A DNA stretch of 18,986 bases from Fimenecus sp045613585 (GCA_045613585.1 JAZLBG010000070.1:1-18986); one strand, 5' to 3'; numbered from the stretch's first letter, positions 1 to 7,437 are shown. The notes: a model not told the origin generated them from the sequence alone. A program made the numbers and translations.

Positions 1-684
1 GATGGCTCAACAAGTCTTGTTATGTATTGGGAGCAGATGAAAGGTCTTGACCCACTTAAAGATGATATTCATCTTCCAGGTTGGGATGCAAGCTATAGTC
101 AGGAAGAAGTTAGAGAATTAATTTCAGCTTATGGTGAATTAGGTGAAGAAGGACTATGGAAAAATCTTGAAAAATTCCTTAAAAAGGTTATTCCTGTGGC
201 TGAAGAATGTGGCGTTAAAATGGCAATTCATCCAGATGACCCACCATACCCAATTTTCGGTATTCCAAGAATTATTACTTGCGAAGAAAACATTGACAGA
301 ATGTTAAAACTCGTTGATAGTGAGGCAAATAGTCTTTGCCTTTGCACAGGCTCGTTAGGTTGTGCAGCATCAAATGATGTAGTAAAAATGATTAGAAAAT
401 ATAGTGCAATGAACCGAATTGCATTTATGCATATCAGAAATATTTTGATTATGGAAGACGGAAGTTTTGAAGAAAGCGGACACATTTCAAATTGTGGCAG
501 TCTTGATATGTATGAAGTAGTTAAAGCACTTGTAGATACAGGCTTTGATGGTTACGTTCGTCCTGACCATGGTAGAATGATTTGGGGCGAAACAGGAAAA
601 CCAGGCTATGGCCTTTATGACAGAGCACTTGGTGCAACATATATAAACGGCTTGTTTGAAGCAGTTGAAAAGGGGAGCAAATAA
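1..684 (+). CDS. uxuA: mannonate dehydratase, 5'-truncated by the window
   Basis: The frame is open from base 1, so the visible 227 residues are the C-terminal part of a protein usually 350-400 residues long; the true start lies upstream. The enzyme dehydrates D-mannonate to 2-keto-3-deoxy-D-gluconate in the cytoplasm, using a divalent metal. Recognisable UxuA signatures are IHPDDPP (about 226-246), CTGSLG (about 343-360), HIRN near 436, and RPDHGRMIWGE (from 559) followed by PGYGLYDRALGATY. The His, Cys and Asp in these motifs are the known metal-site residues of the family. The stop TAA overlaps the next gene's ATG by one base (TAATG), so the two are translationally coupled. The following genes complete the same pathway, which supports the call. 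Confidence 0.95.
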   Translation, partial: DGSTSLVMYWEQMKGLDPLKDDIHLPGWDASYSQEEVRELISAYGELGEEGLWKNLEKFLKKVIPVAEECGVKMAIHPDDPPYPIFGIPRIITCEENIDRMLKLVDSEANSLCLCTGSLGCAASNDVVKMIRKYSAMNRIAFMHIRNILIMEDGSFEESGHISNCGSLDMYEVVKALVDTGFDGYVRPDHGRMIWGETGKPGYGLYDRALGATYINGLFEAVEKGSK

Positions 685-1532
685 TGGTACACGAAAACTT
701 AAAAGGTAGAGTAGCAGTTGTTACTGGCGGTGGCGGAGTCCTTTGTGGTGATTTCGCAAAAGCTCTTGCAAAACAGGGCGTTAAAGTTGCAGTTCTTGAC
801 TTAAATGAAGCAGCAGCACAAAAGGTTGCTGACGAAATCGTTGCAGATGGTGGCGTTGCAATCGCAGTTGGTTGTAATGTACTTGAAAAAGAGAGTATGG
901 AAAAAGCAAGAGAAGTTATCAATGAAAAACTTGGTACTTGCGACATTCTTCTCAATGGTGCAGGTGGTAACAACCCAAAAGGCACAACAACAAAAGAAAC
1001 TCTTGAAAAAATTGACCTTATCGAAAAGAATGATGATATTAAAACATTCTTTGACCTTGATGCAAGTGGTATTTCATTTGTTTTCAATCTTAATTTCTTA
1101 GGCACTCTTATTCCGACTCAGGTTTTTGCTCGTGATATGGCAGAAAAAGAAAATACTTGTATAATTATGGTAACTTCAATGAATGCTTACCGTCCACTTA
1201 CAAAAATTCCTGCATATTCAGCGGCAAAAGCAGCAGTTAAGAACTTTACTGAATTTATGGCAGTGCATTTTGCAGACGTTGGTATCCGTGTAAATGCTAT
1301 TGCACCGGGATTCTTCTCAACAAATCAGAATAAAGCACTTCTTTGGAATGAAGATGGCACACCAACAGCTCGTACAAATAAAATTCTTAATGCTACACCA
1401 ATGAAGAGATTTGGTGAATCAGAAGAACTCACAGGCGCATTATTGTTCCTTTGCGACGAGGCATATTCAAGCTTCATCACAGGTACAAGCATTTGTGTTG
1501 ATGGTGGTTTTTCAGCTTACAGCGGTGTATAA
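684..1532 (+). CDS. uxuB: SDR-family D-mannonate oxidoreductase (fructuronate reductase)
   Basis: This 282-residue classical short-chain dehydrogenase interconverts D-fructuronate and D-mannonate with NAD(P)H, supplying substrate to UxuA. The nucleotide-binding motif TGGGGVLCG lies near residues 15-23. The catalytic set is Ser165, Tyr178 and Lys182 (YSAAK), with the usual 13-residue Ser-Tyr spacing. NAGG-type and PGFF motifs are also present. The length and the insert after the NAG motif resemble the Gram-positive SDR enzymes that replace the unrelated E. coli UxuB. The start ATG overlaps the uxuA stop, with GGGGAGC just upstream as ribosome binding site. The specific substrate is assigned from operon context; SDR sequence alone would only say sugar or polyol oxidoreductase. 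Confidence 0.9.
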   Translation: MVHENLKGRVAVVTGGGGVLCGDFAKALAKQGVKVAVLDLNEAAAQKVADEIVADGGVAIAVGCNVLEKESMEKAREVINEKLGTCDILLNGAGGNNPKGTTTKETLEKIDLIEKNDDIKTFFDLDASGISFVFNLNFLGTLIPTQVFARDMAEKENTCIIMVTSMNAYRPLTKIPAYSAAKAAVKNFTEFMAVHFADVGIRVNAIAPGFFSTNQNKALLWNEDGTPTARTNKILNATPMKRFGESEELTGALLFLCDEAYSSFITGTSICVDGGFSAYSGV

Positions 1533-1635
1533 TTGGTGGCTCTTTTCCCGTTATAGCTCGTCTGAAATGCTCGTTAATACTGCGTATGAACTCCGCTTTC
1601 ATACGGCTCTAACGAAAAAATAACTCACCACTTAT
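1529..1635 (+). repeat. long imperfect inverted repeat in the uxuB-kdgK gap
   Basis: The arms start at the uxuB stop codon. ATAA-TGGTG (1529-1538) pairs with CACCA-TTAT (1626-1635), and the TTTT-CGTTA-AGC segment (about 1543-1557) pairs with GCTCTAACGAAAAA (about 1606-1620). The centre holds a perfect 8-bp hairpin, CGTATGAA (1583-1590) with TTCATACG (1598-1605). The pairing is interrupted by mismatches and a one-base shift. No U-tract follows the right arm, so it does not look like a simple terminator. A similar structure lies after kdgK. It could be an mRNA processing or stability element, or a decayed MITE-like insertion. Confidence 0.65.
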
Positions 1636-1659
1636 GTTGGCTTCAAAAACATAAGTTTT
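1631..1659 (+). promoter_or_regulatory. small hairpin before kdgK, weak terminator-like
   Basis: A perfect 8-bp stem, CTTATGTT (1631-1638) with AACATAAG (1648-1655) and a 9-nt loop, is followed by only TTTTA. The stem is AT-rich and the U-run short, so termination would be partial at best. Its left arm shares bases 1631-1635 with the outer arm of the large upstream inverted repeat, so the two cannot both form fully. The kdgK ribosome binding site lies 17 nt further on. Confidence 0.4.
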
Positions 1660-1683
1660 AACGATAATTTTGGAGGTATAAAT

Positions 1684-2781
1684 ATGAACTTAAATCTTAG
1701 AAAAAAAGAAGATTGTATGTTTGATATGATTTCACTTGGTGAAATTATGCTCCGTCTTGACCCAGGTGAAGGCAGAATTAAGACTGCTCGTTCATTCCGT
1801 GCTTGGGAAGGTGGCGGTGAATATAACGTTGCTCGTGGTCTTCGTCGTTGCTTCGGTATGAAAACTGCAGTTGTAACAGCATTTGCAGATAACGAGGTTG
1901 GTCGTCTTATTGAAGATTTCATTATGCAGGGTGGTGTTGATACATCACTCATCAAGTGGGTTAAATATGACGGTATCGGCAGAACAGTAAGAAATGGTCT
2001 TAACTTTACAGAACGTGGATTTGGTATCCGTGGTGCTGTTGGTGTTTCTGACCGTGGTAATACAGCAATTTCACAGCTCAAAGCAGGTGACATTGACTGG
2101 GATTACATTTTTGGTACTCTCGGTGTTCGTTGGCTTCATACTGGCGGTATTTTTGCAGCACTTTCAGAGTCAACTGCAGAAGTAGCAATCGAAGCAGTTA
2201 AAACAGCAAAAAAATACGGCACAATCGTATCTTATGACCTTAACTATCGTCCATCTCTCTGGAATGATATCGGTGGCAAGGCAAAGGCTCAGGAAGTAAA
2301 CAAGGAAATTGCAAAATATATCGACGTTATGATTGGTAACGAAGAAGATTTCACAGCATGTCTTGGCTTTGAAATTGAAGGTAACGACGAAAATCTTAAA
2401 GAACTTAACATTGAAGGCTACTACAAAATGCTTGAAAATGTTGTTAAGGTATATCCTAACTTTAAGGTTATTGCAACAACACTCCGTACAGTTAAAACTG
2501 CAACAGTTAATGACTGGTCAGCAATCTGCTATGCAGATGGTAAAGTTCATAAGGGACTTGAACTTCCAGGTCTTGAAATCCTTGACCGTGTTGGTGGTGG
2601 TGACTCATTTGCATCAGGTCTTATCTATGGACTTATGACAACAGAGGACGCTCAGACAGCAGTAAACTATGGTGTGGCTCATGGTGCACTTGCTATGACA
2701 ACTCCTGGTGATACATCAATGGCATCACTTAAGGAAGTTGAGAATATAGTTAAAGGCTCAGGCGCTCGTGTACAGAGATAG
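1684..2781 (+). CDS. kdgK: 2-keto-3-deoxygluconate kinase, PfkB family
   Basis: This 365-residue ribokinase/PfkB-family sugar kinase phosphorylates 2-keto-3-deoxygluconate to KDPG with ATP. The N-terminal SLGEIMLRLDPGEG and the following GGGEYNVARGL are the substrate-side signatures. The C-terminal GGGDSFASG carries the catalytic base Asp307 and the anion hole. I chose the ATG at 1684 because GGAGG at 1672-1676 sits seven bases before it; an internal Met at 1717 matches the usual family start but has no comparable site. Substrate specificity comes from its position between uxuA/uxuB and eda. The gene ends inside the left arm of a long inverted repeat. Confidence 0.9.
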   Translation: MNLNLRKKEDCMFDMISLGEIMLRLDPGEGRIKTARSFRAWEGGGEYNVARGLRRCFGMKTAVVTAFADNEVGRLIEDFIMQGGVDTSLIKWVKYDGIGRTVRNGLNFTERGFGIRGAVGVSDRGNTAISQLKAGDIDWDYIFGTLGVRWLHTGGIFAALSESTAEVAIEAVKTAKKYGTIVSYDLNYRPSLWNDIGGKAKAQEVNKEIAKYIDVMIGNEEDFTACLGFEIEGNDENLKELNIEGYYKMLENVVKVYPNFKVIATTLRTVKTATVNDWSAICYADGKVHKGLELPGLEILDRVGGGDSFASGLIYGLMTTEDAQTAVNYGVAHGALAMTTPGDTSMASLKEVENIVKGSGARVQR

Positions 2782-2878
2782 TTTCTTTTTCCGCAATACT
2801 TCGTGGCTCTCGGCTTGCGGTATACCTGATACAGCTTCGCCTCTGCCACATTGTCTTGCGAAAAAATAAATCTATCTC
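2775..2878 (+). repeat. long imperfect inverted repeat in the kdgK-eda gap
   Basis: The outer arms are perfect: GAGATAG (2775-2781, covering the last kdgK codons and its stop) pairs with CTATCTC (2872-2878). With one bulge the pairing continues through TTT/AAA, TTTTT/AAAAA, CGCAA/TTGCG and CA/TG to GTGGC (2803-2807) with GCCAC (2845-2849), giving a stem arm of about 33 nt and a 37-nt centre. It shares the TCTTTTYCCG ... CGAAAAAATAA framework with the element after uxuB, but the outermost bases differ while still pairing. It has no U-tract. It may act in mRNA processing or in setting eda dosage. Confidence 0.75.
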
Positions 2879-2900
2879 AATTTATGAGGTAAAAACGTAG

Positions 2901-2920
2901 GGCGGGGGCTTGCTCCCGCC
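2901..2920 (+). repeat. GC-rich palindromic repeat before eda
   Basis: GGCGGGGGC pairs with GCTCCCGCC around a two-base centre, allowing one G-T pair. This is strongly GC-rich against an AT-rich background. A near copy, GGCGGGGT with ACTCCGCC, follows eda at 3636-3655, so these look like members of a dispersed repeat family. It lies 13 nt upstream of the eda ribosome binding site and has no U-tract, so it is unlikely to be a terminator here. Confidence 0.7.
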
Positions 2921-2945
2921 GAGATATAAAATTGGAGATGTAATT

Positions 2946-3602
2946 ATGGATAAAGAAAAAATTATTACCCGAATTCAGGACTGCGGTATCGTAGCAGTTG
3001 TTCGTGCAGAAACAGTTGACCAGGCTATCAGAATTACTGACGCTTGTATCGAAGGTGGCGTTGCTGCTATCGAACTTACATTCACAGTTCCACACGCAGA
3101 CAAGGTTATTGAAGAACTTGCAAAGAGATATACACCAGAAGAGATCATTCTTGGTGCAGGTACTGTTCTTGATGCTGCAACTGCAAGAATTGCTATGCTT
3201 TCAGGTGCAGAATATATCGTTAGCCCTGCTCTTGACATTGAAACACTTAAACTCTGTAACCGTTACAGAGTTCCAATGATGCCTGGTATTATGACAGTTC
3301 GTGAAGGACTTCTTGCTATGGAAAATGGTGCAGATATTCTCAAGGTTTTCCCTGCAGACCTTTTTGGACCAAAGATTATCAAGGATATCAAAGGACCAAT
3401 TCCTTATGCTAAGATGATGCCAACAGGTGGTGTTGACGCTGACAACGTTGGTGAATGGATTAAAGCAGGTGCTGTTGCAGTTGGTGCAGGCTCATCACTT
3501 ACAGCAGGTGCTAAAACAGGTGACTACAAGAAGATTACTGAAACAGGTAAGCGTTTTGTAGAAAATATTAAGCTTGCTCGTGCAGAAATGGCAAACAAAT
3601 AA
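2946..3602 (+). CDS. eda: KDPG aldolase (2-keto-3-deoxy-6-phosphogluconate aldolase)
   Basis: This cytoplasmic class I aldolase of 218 residues splits KDPG into pyruvate and glyceraldehyde-3-phosphate, the last step of the hexuronate branch. Family signatures are GIVAVVRAE near the N-terminus, IELTF with catalytic Glu43, LGAGTVLD, VSPALD, MMPGIMT, and LKVFPA with the Schiff-base Lys133, then MPTGGVD and VGAGSSL at the phosphate site. The length is normal for the family. I chose ATG 2946, with GGAG at about 2934-2937 in front. A longer reading from TTG 2910 would translate part of the GC-rich palindrome and is less likely. The enzyme could also take 4-hydroxy-2-oxoglutarate, as in related Eda proteins. 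Confidence 0.93.
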   Translation: MDKEKIITRIQDCGIVAVVRAETVDQAIRITDACIEGGVAAIELTFTVPHADKVIEELAKRYTPEEIILGAGTVLDAATARIAMLSGAEYIVSPALDIETLKLCNRYRVPMMPGIMTVREGLLAMENGADILKVFPADLFGPKIIKDIKGPIPYAKMMPTGGVDADNVGEWIKAGAVAVGAGSSLTAGAKTGDYKKITETGKRFVENIKLARAEMANK

Positions 3603-3635
3603 TCTGTTTAAAGTTTTAATATGTATTAATTGTAT

Positions 3636-3665
3636 GGCGGGGTCTTGACTCCGCCGATTTTTATT
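3636..3665 (+). terminator. probable terminator of the hexuronate operon
   Basis: GGCGGGGT (3636-3643) pairs with ACTCCGCC (3648-3655), with one G-T pair and a four-base loop, followed by GATTTTTATTT. It lies 34 nt after the eda stop and before a new promoter. The hairpin belongs to the same repeat family as 2901-2920, so a dispersed repeat may be serving as terminator. Confidence 0.6.
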
Positions 3666-3749
3666 TGATAAGCTCCAAATTACACGTTTTCACCTGAAAT
3701 AATATCTATATTACCAAAAAAATAGCAATATATTTGTCTATTTCTCTCA

Positions 3750-3778
3750 TTTACTTAAATCACAAAAACTATTATAAT
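3750..3778 (+). promoter_or_regulatory. sigma-70/A-type promoter for the ATP-grasp cassette
   Basis: A -35-like TTTACT (3750-3755) and a perfect -10 TATAAT (3773-3778) are separated by 17 bases, in an AT-rich gap. The expected transcript start lies about 30 nt before the TTG start of the ATP-grasp gene. Confidence 0.7.
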
Positions 3779-3818
3779 ATAGTTGTATAATTCTATTTGA
3801 ATTTCGGGAGTGAGAAAT

Positions 3819-5132
3819 TTGTACGGACTTATAGAGCATACTGATGAAATTAACCGACTTTTAGCACGATATGGTGTTAAATTCGGTATCTACAAAAACA
3901 ATGTATTTAATGAGCGTCTTTTTCCATTTGATGCAGTACCTCGCATAATCTCAAAAGATGAGTTCCAATATCTTGAGCGAGGTCTTAAACAGCGCGTTAA
4001 AGCACTCAACATTTTCCTTAAAGATATCTATACCAAAAAACAGATTATAAAAGATAAAATTATTCCTGAAGAATTTGTTTATGGTGCAGCAGGATATATG
4101 ATGGAGTGTGAGGGGGCAGTGCCACCTAAAGACGTTTTCAGTCACATTTCAGGTATCGACCTTGTGCAAGGTAATGATATGCGTTGGTATGTGCTTGAAG
4201 ATAATCTTCGCATACCATCAGGCGCATCATACCCAATGATAGCCCGTGAGTTGTGTCGGCGTGCAAGTCCTGACACATTCCGCGCAAATGGTGTTATTGA
4301 CAATCGTAATTATGGTGATTTACTTCGTAATACTCTCGATTATGTAAATACAGGTGGCATAAATGTTGTGCTTACTCCTGGTCGATTTAATTCAGCATTC
4401 TTTGAACATTCATATTTGGCAGAAAAAACAGGCTCTGTTTTTGCTATGCCACAAGATTTGTTTGTTGAGGGTAATGTGCTTTATTATAGTGAGTATTCAG
4501 GTAAGCGTCAGCGTGTTGGCGCAGTTTATCGCAGAATTGGTGATGATTTCATTGACCCAATGACCTTCCGTGCAGACTCCCTTTTAGGTGTACCACATAT
4601 TATGGACGCTTACAGAGCGGGTAATGTAGCACTTGTGAATGCGCCGGGTAACAGTGTTGCAGATGATAAGGGTATTTACTACTATGTACCTGCTATGATT
4701 AAATATTATCTTGGTGAAGAACCAATTCTTTCAAATGCACCTACATATTTGCCATTCTATCCTGAAGATATGAAATATGTGCTTGAAAATGTGCATAAGC
4801 TTGTTGTTAAAGATGTTGCAGAGTCAGGTGGCTATGGTGTTGTATTCGGTAATGAATTGTCACTTGAACGCCTTTATGAACTCAAAAAAGCAATTCAAAA
4901 AGAGCCACGAAGATTTATAGCACAAGAAATTATAAAATTTAACGACTTAAAAGTAGTTGAACATGGTGTTCCAACTGAAAGAAAAGCAGATTTGCGAGCA
5001 TTCGTACTTATGGGTGAAGAACCTGTTGTATGGCAATCAGGGCTTACTAGATTTGCAAAAGATGCAAATTCTTTCGTTGTAAATTCATCTCAGGGAGGAG
5101 GCTTTAAGGACACATGGGTATTATCTCGATAA
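3819..5132 (+). CDS. circularly permuted ATP-grasp protein (DUF404/DUF407 type)
   Basis: This cytoplasmic protein of about 437 residues belongs to the circularly permuted ATP-grasp family, whose members are predicted to join a carboxylate to an amine using ATP; the substrate is unknown. Signatures are VLEDNLRIPSGASY (Glu127 onward), DPMTFRADSLLGVP, VADDKGIYYYVP, YYLGEEPIL, the ATP-binding VVKDVAESGGYG (Lys331, glycines 337-338), and RKADLRAF near the end. I prefer TTG 3819 as start: GGGAG at 3806-3810 sits eight bases before it, while the alternative GTG at 3810 overlaps that site. The 3' end overlaps the alpha-E gene by 19 bases. ATP-grasp, alpha-E and transglutaminase genes recur together in many bacteria, which supports a shared pathway. 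Confidence 0.88.
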   Translation: MYGLIEHTDEINRLLARYGVKFGIYKNNVFNERLFPFDAVPRIISKDEFQYLERGLKQRVKALNIFLKDIYTKKQIIKDKIIPEEFVYGAAGYMMECEGAVPPKDVFSHISGIDLVQGNDMRWYVLEDNLRIPSGASYPMIARELCRRASPDTFRANGVIDNRNYGDLLRNTLDYVNTGGINVVLTPGRFNSAFFEHSYLAEKTGSVFAMPQDLFVEGNVLYYSEYSGKRQRVGAVYRRIGDDFIDPMTFRADSLLGVPHIMDAYRAGNVALVNAPGNSVADDKGIYYYVPAMIKYYLGEEPILSNAPTYLPFYPEDMKYVLENVHKLVVKDVAESGGYGVVFGNELSLERLYELKKAIQKEPRRFIAQEIIKFNDLKVVEHGVPTERKADLRAFVLMGEEPVVWQSGLTRFAKDANSFVVNSSQGGGFKDTWVLSR

Positions 5133-5800
5133 AATCAAGTGATAATCTTTTTTGGTTAGGTCGCTATGTTGAGCGTGTGTTTACAACTCTTAAGGCCTTT
5201 ACTGAATGTTATGACATTATGATTGATATTAATGATGAAGAATATATAAATTTCTGTCGTCGACTCGGTATTGCAAACAATTATTCTTGCCGTCAGGAGT
5301 TTATCAGCTCGTTTTTATTTGATGCCAATGACCCCGCATCAATTTATTCAAGTCTTTTACACGCTTATGATAACGCGGTTGAAATGCGAAATGTAATTTC
5401 TTCTGATACATTGTCATATCTTCAACTTGCAGTTGATATTATGGAAAAAAGTAGTAGCAGTAATGCGCCTTTACTTAAAGTGCAAGAAGTAACCGACTGG
5501 ATTTTTGCATTCTGGGGCAGTGCTGACGATAATATTGAGGCAGAAGCGTCAAGAAACATTTTAAAATTTGGTAGAAGTATTGAGCGCCTTGATTTATACA
5601 CTCGTCTTGATTTCCCTCACGAGTTATTGAAAAAAGAGTTTTCAATAATGCTTAATAGACTTTATAAGGTGGGAATTGACTTTAATTCTCATTCAATTGA
5701 GCGTCTTACTCGTATGATTTTAGAAGAAGAGGACTATGTTCCTTATAAATTCTCAATTCAAAATGAATTGGCTCAACTTTTTGTAACGGGAGTGATGTAA
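5114..5800 (+). CDS. alpha-E domain protein (DUF403)
   Basis: This 228-residue, probably all-helical soluble protein has no signal peptide or membrane segment. The N-terminal pattern SSDNLFWLGRYVERV is typical of alpha-E domains, and a second internal RSIERLDLYTR pattern near residue 160 also fits. Its molecular function is not established; it is nearly always encoded beside a circularly permuted ATP-grasp and a transglutaminase-like gene, so it is inferred to be a partner or helper in the same reaction. The ATG lies inside the 3' end of the ATP-grasp gene, with a GGGAGGAGG-type purine run about 11 bases upstream. The next gene starts two bases after its stop. Confidence 0.85.
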   Translation: MGIISIKSSDNLFWLGRYVERVFTTLKAFTECYDIMIDINDEEYINFCRRLGIANNYSCRQEFISSFLFDANDPASIYSSLLHAYDNAVEMRNVISSDTLSYLQLAVDIMEKSSSSNAPLLKVQEVTDWIFAFWGSADDNIEAEASRNILKFGRSIERLDLYTRLDFPHELLKKEFSIMLNRLYKVGIDFNSHSIERLTRMILEEEDYVPYKFSIQNELAQLFVTGVM

Positions 5801-5801
5801 T

Positions 5802-6578
5802 ATGGCAATTTTAGATTTTACTTATAATATGTCCATTAAATTTTCAATGCCCGTAATTAAGCATTGTTATACACTCCGCTGTATTCCTTTAGAATGTGAA
5901 AATCAACACATTGAAGATATTAAAGTTACAGTTTTCCCTGAAAATGAGCTTACTTATTCAAATGATGGATTTGGCAATATTCTTGTAACTGACCGAATTG
6001 TTACAATGCACAATGAATTTACTGTTAATGTTGAGGGCACAGTCACAACGGGTGAGCATATTACACCTGAAAGTGATTTAAATCCTGTTTATAAATACCC
6101 AACAAGTTTTACAAAATGTGGTGCAGAGCTTAATAAAATGTTTGACCGCATTCAAGTGGGTATTTCTGACAACGCAGTTGATACTGCCCTTAAATTCACA
6201 AGGGCTATCCGTGCAAATATTGTGTATAGAGCAGGCTCAACAAGTGTTGTAACTACTGCTGAAGAGGCACTTTTAAATGGCGCTGGCGTGTGTCAGGATT
6301 ACTCCCATATTTTGCTTGCACTTCTTCGCAAAGCAGAAATTCCTTGCCGTTATGTTGTTGGTATGATGGTAGGTGAGGGTGAAACTCACGCGTGGGTTGA
6401 AGTGTATCATAATGGCAGTTGGCACGGTGTTGACCCTACAAATAATCGTCTTGCCAATGAAAATTATATTATTATCAGTCGTGGTCGCGACTTTGCAGAT
6501 TGTGGCATTAACCGTGGTCTTTTAACAGGTGGCGGAATGCAAACTCAAACAGTAAATCTTAAAGTAACAAAAAGATAG
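5802..6578 (+). CDS. cytoplasmic transglutaminase-like (papain-fold) protein
   Basis: This 258-residue protein pairs an N-terminal beta-rich bacterial transglutaminase N-domain (about 1-90) with a transglutaminase-like core. The catalytic triad is visible: Cys164 in GAGVCQDYSH, His196 in ETHAWVEV, and Asp211 in VDPTNNR. Members of this fold can be peptidases, transamidases or amidases. No signal peptide is present, so it probably acts inside the cell on the product of the upstream ATP-grasp/alpha-E pair, either as a maturing or a recycling enzyme (inference). GGGAG about nine bases before the ATG lies within the end of the alpha-E gene. The next gene follows after eight bases. Confidence 0.9.
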   Translation: MAILDFTYNMSIKFSMPVIKHCYTLRCIPLECENQHIEDIKVTVFPENELTYSNDGFGNILVTDRIVTMHNEFTVNVEGTVTTGEHITPESDLNPVYKYPTSFTKCGAELNKMFDRIQVGISDNAVDTALKFTRAIRANIVYRAGSTSVVTTAEEALLNGAGVCQDYSHILLALLRKAEIPCRYVVGMMVGEGETHAWVEVYHNGSWHGVDPTNNRLANENYIIISRGRDFADCGINRGLLTGGGMQTQTVNLKVTKR

Positions 6579-6586
6579 GAATTTTT

Positions 6587-7369
6587 ATGGATATTGGTTT
6601 ATCATCAGCTTGCTTTTACCCATTAGAAACAGAAAAATCTGTTGTAAGAGCCTGCGAAACAGGGGCTAAAACAATTGAAATTTTTATGAATGCAAATTCT
6701 GAATTTGAAGCGGATTATGTAAAAAACTTGGCAGAAATTTGTAAGTCTTATGGCGTTAAGGTGGCATCAGTGCATACAATGGGCTCCTTTACTGAGTCAT
6801 TTCACCTTTTCAGCTCATATAAACGCAGATTTTTTGAAGCAAAAGATACTTCATTTAAGCGCCATTTTAATGTTATGCATACTCTCCAGGCAGAAATTCT
6901 CGTTATGCACGGAATAAAAAAACCAGGCAGTATTTCTGACGAAGAATATTTTGAACGCTTTGGCGAATTGATTCGTATGGGTAAGGCAGAGGGGCTTAAA
7001 GTCTGCCAAGAAAATGTTGTTCATTATCGTAGTGAAAGCCCTGATTTGCTTCTTAGAATGGGTGAATATATAGGCGACGATTTTAATATGGTGTTTGACA
7101 TTAAGCAATCAATAAGAACAGGTATTGACCCATTCTTGTTTGTAGAAAAACTTCATAAATATATTCGTCATATTCATATAAGTGACCATAATGGTGAAAA
7201 AGATTGTTTTGTTCCTTGCAAAAATGGTGCTTTCGATTTCAAAAAATTCTTTCAGCTTATGAAAAGCTATGATTATAATGGTAATTACATTATTGAACTT
7301 TATGAAAATGGCTTTGAAAGTGATAACGAACTTGCCTTTGCTATGAATGAACTTAAAAAATTACTGTAA
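6587..7369 (+). CDS. sugar phosphate isomerase/epimerase-like TIM-barrel protein
   Basis: This 260-residue protein resembles the xylose isomerase-like/AP endonuclease 2 superfamily of metal-dependent TIM barrels. Supporting patterns are the opening IGLSSACFYP, VASVHTMG near residue 60, ILVMHG near 105, CQENVVH near 140, FDIKQS near 165, HIHISDH near 195 and IIELYENG close to the end. These carry the His, Glu and Asp residues that bind the metal in related enzymes. The reaction cannot be assigned from sequence; isomerase, epimerase and endonuclease IV-like roles all occur in the superfamily. It lies only eight bases after the transglutaminase gene, so it belongs to that transcript and may supply or modify a substrate. 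Confidence 0.75.
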   Translation: MDIGLSSACFYPLETEKSVVRACETGAKTIEIFMNANSEFEADYVKNLAEICKSYGVKVASVHTMGSFTESFHLFSSYKRRFFEAKDTSFKRHFNVMHTLQAEILVMHGIKKPGSISDEEYFERFGELIRMGKAEGLKVCQENVVHYRSESPDLLLRMGEYIGDDFNMVFDIKQSIRTGIDPFLFVEKLHKYIRHIHISDHNGEKDCFVPCKNGAFDFKKFFQLMKSYDYNGNYIIELYENGFESDNELAFAMNELKKLL

Positions 7370-7373
7370 ACAC

Positions 7374-7403
7374 TTTACATTGTGCATTGGTTTATGGTAC
7401 AAT
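7374..7403 (+). promoter_or_regulatory. promoter for nrdR
   Basis: TTTACA (7374-7379) and TACAAT (7398-7403) are separated by 18 bases and start five bases after the upstream stop codon. The site gives nrdR its own transcript start, although read-through from the upstream cassette is not blocked by any visible terminator. Confidence 0.6.
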
Positions 7404-7437
7404 ACCATATATAGAAAAATATGGGAGAAATGTTCTT

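Noticed and set aside
521..1105. 194-codon minus-strand open frame
   Set aside because: It is antisense to the well-supported uxuA and uxuB genes and its translation is low-complexity, Ser/Phe/Pro-rich, with no family resemblance.
1632..2093. 153-codon minus-strand open frame
   Set aside because: It is antisense to kdgK and matches no known family; it arises from codon bias in the sense gene.
2910..2945. Upstream extension of eda from TTG 2910
   Set aside because: It would translate the GC-rich palindrome and the ribosome binding site; ATG 2946 has the proper site and family-like N-terminus.
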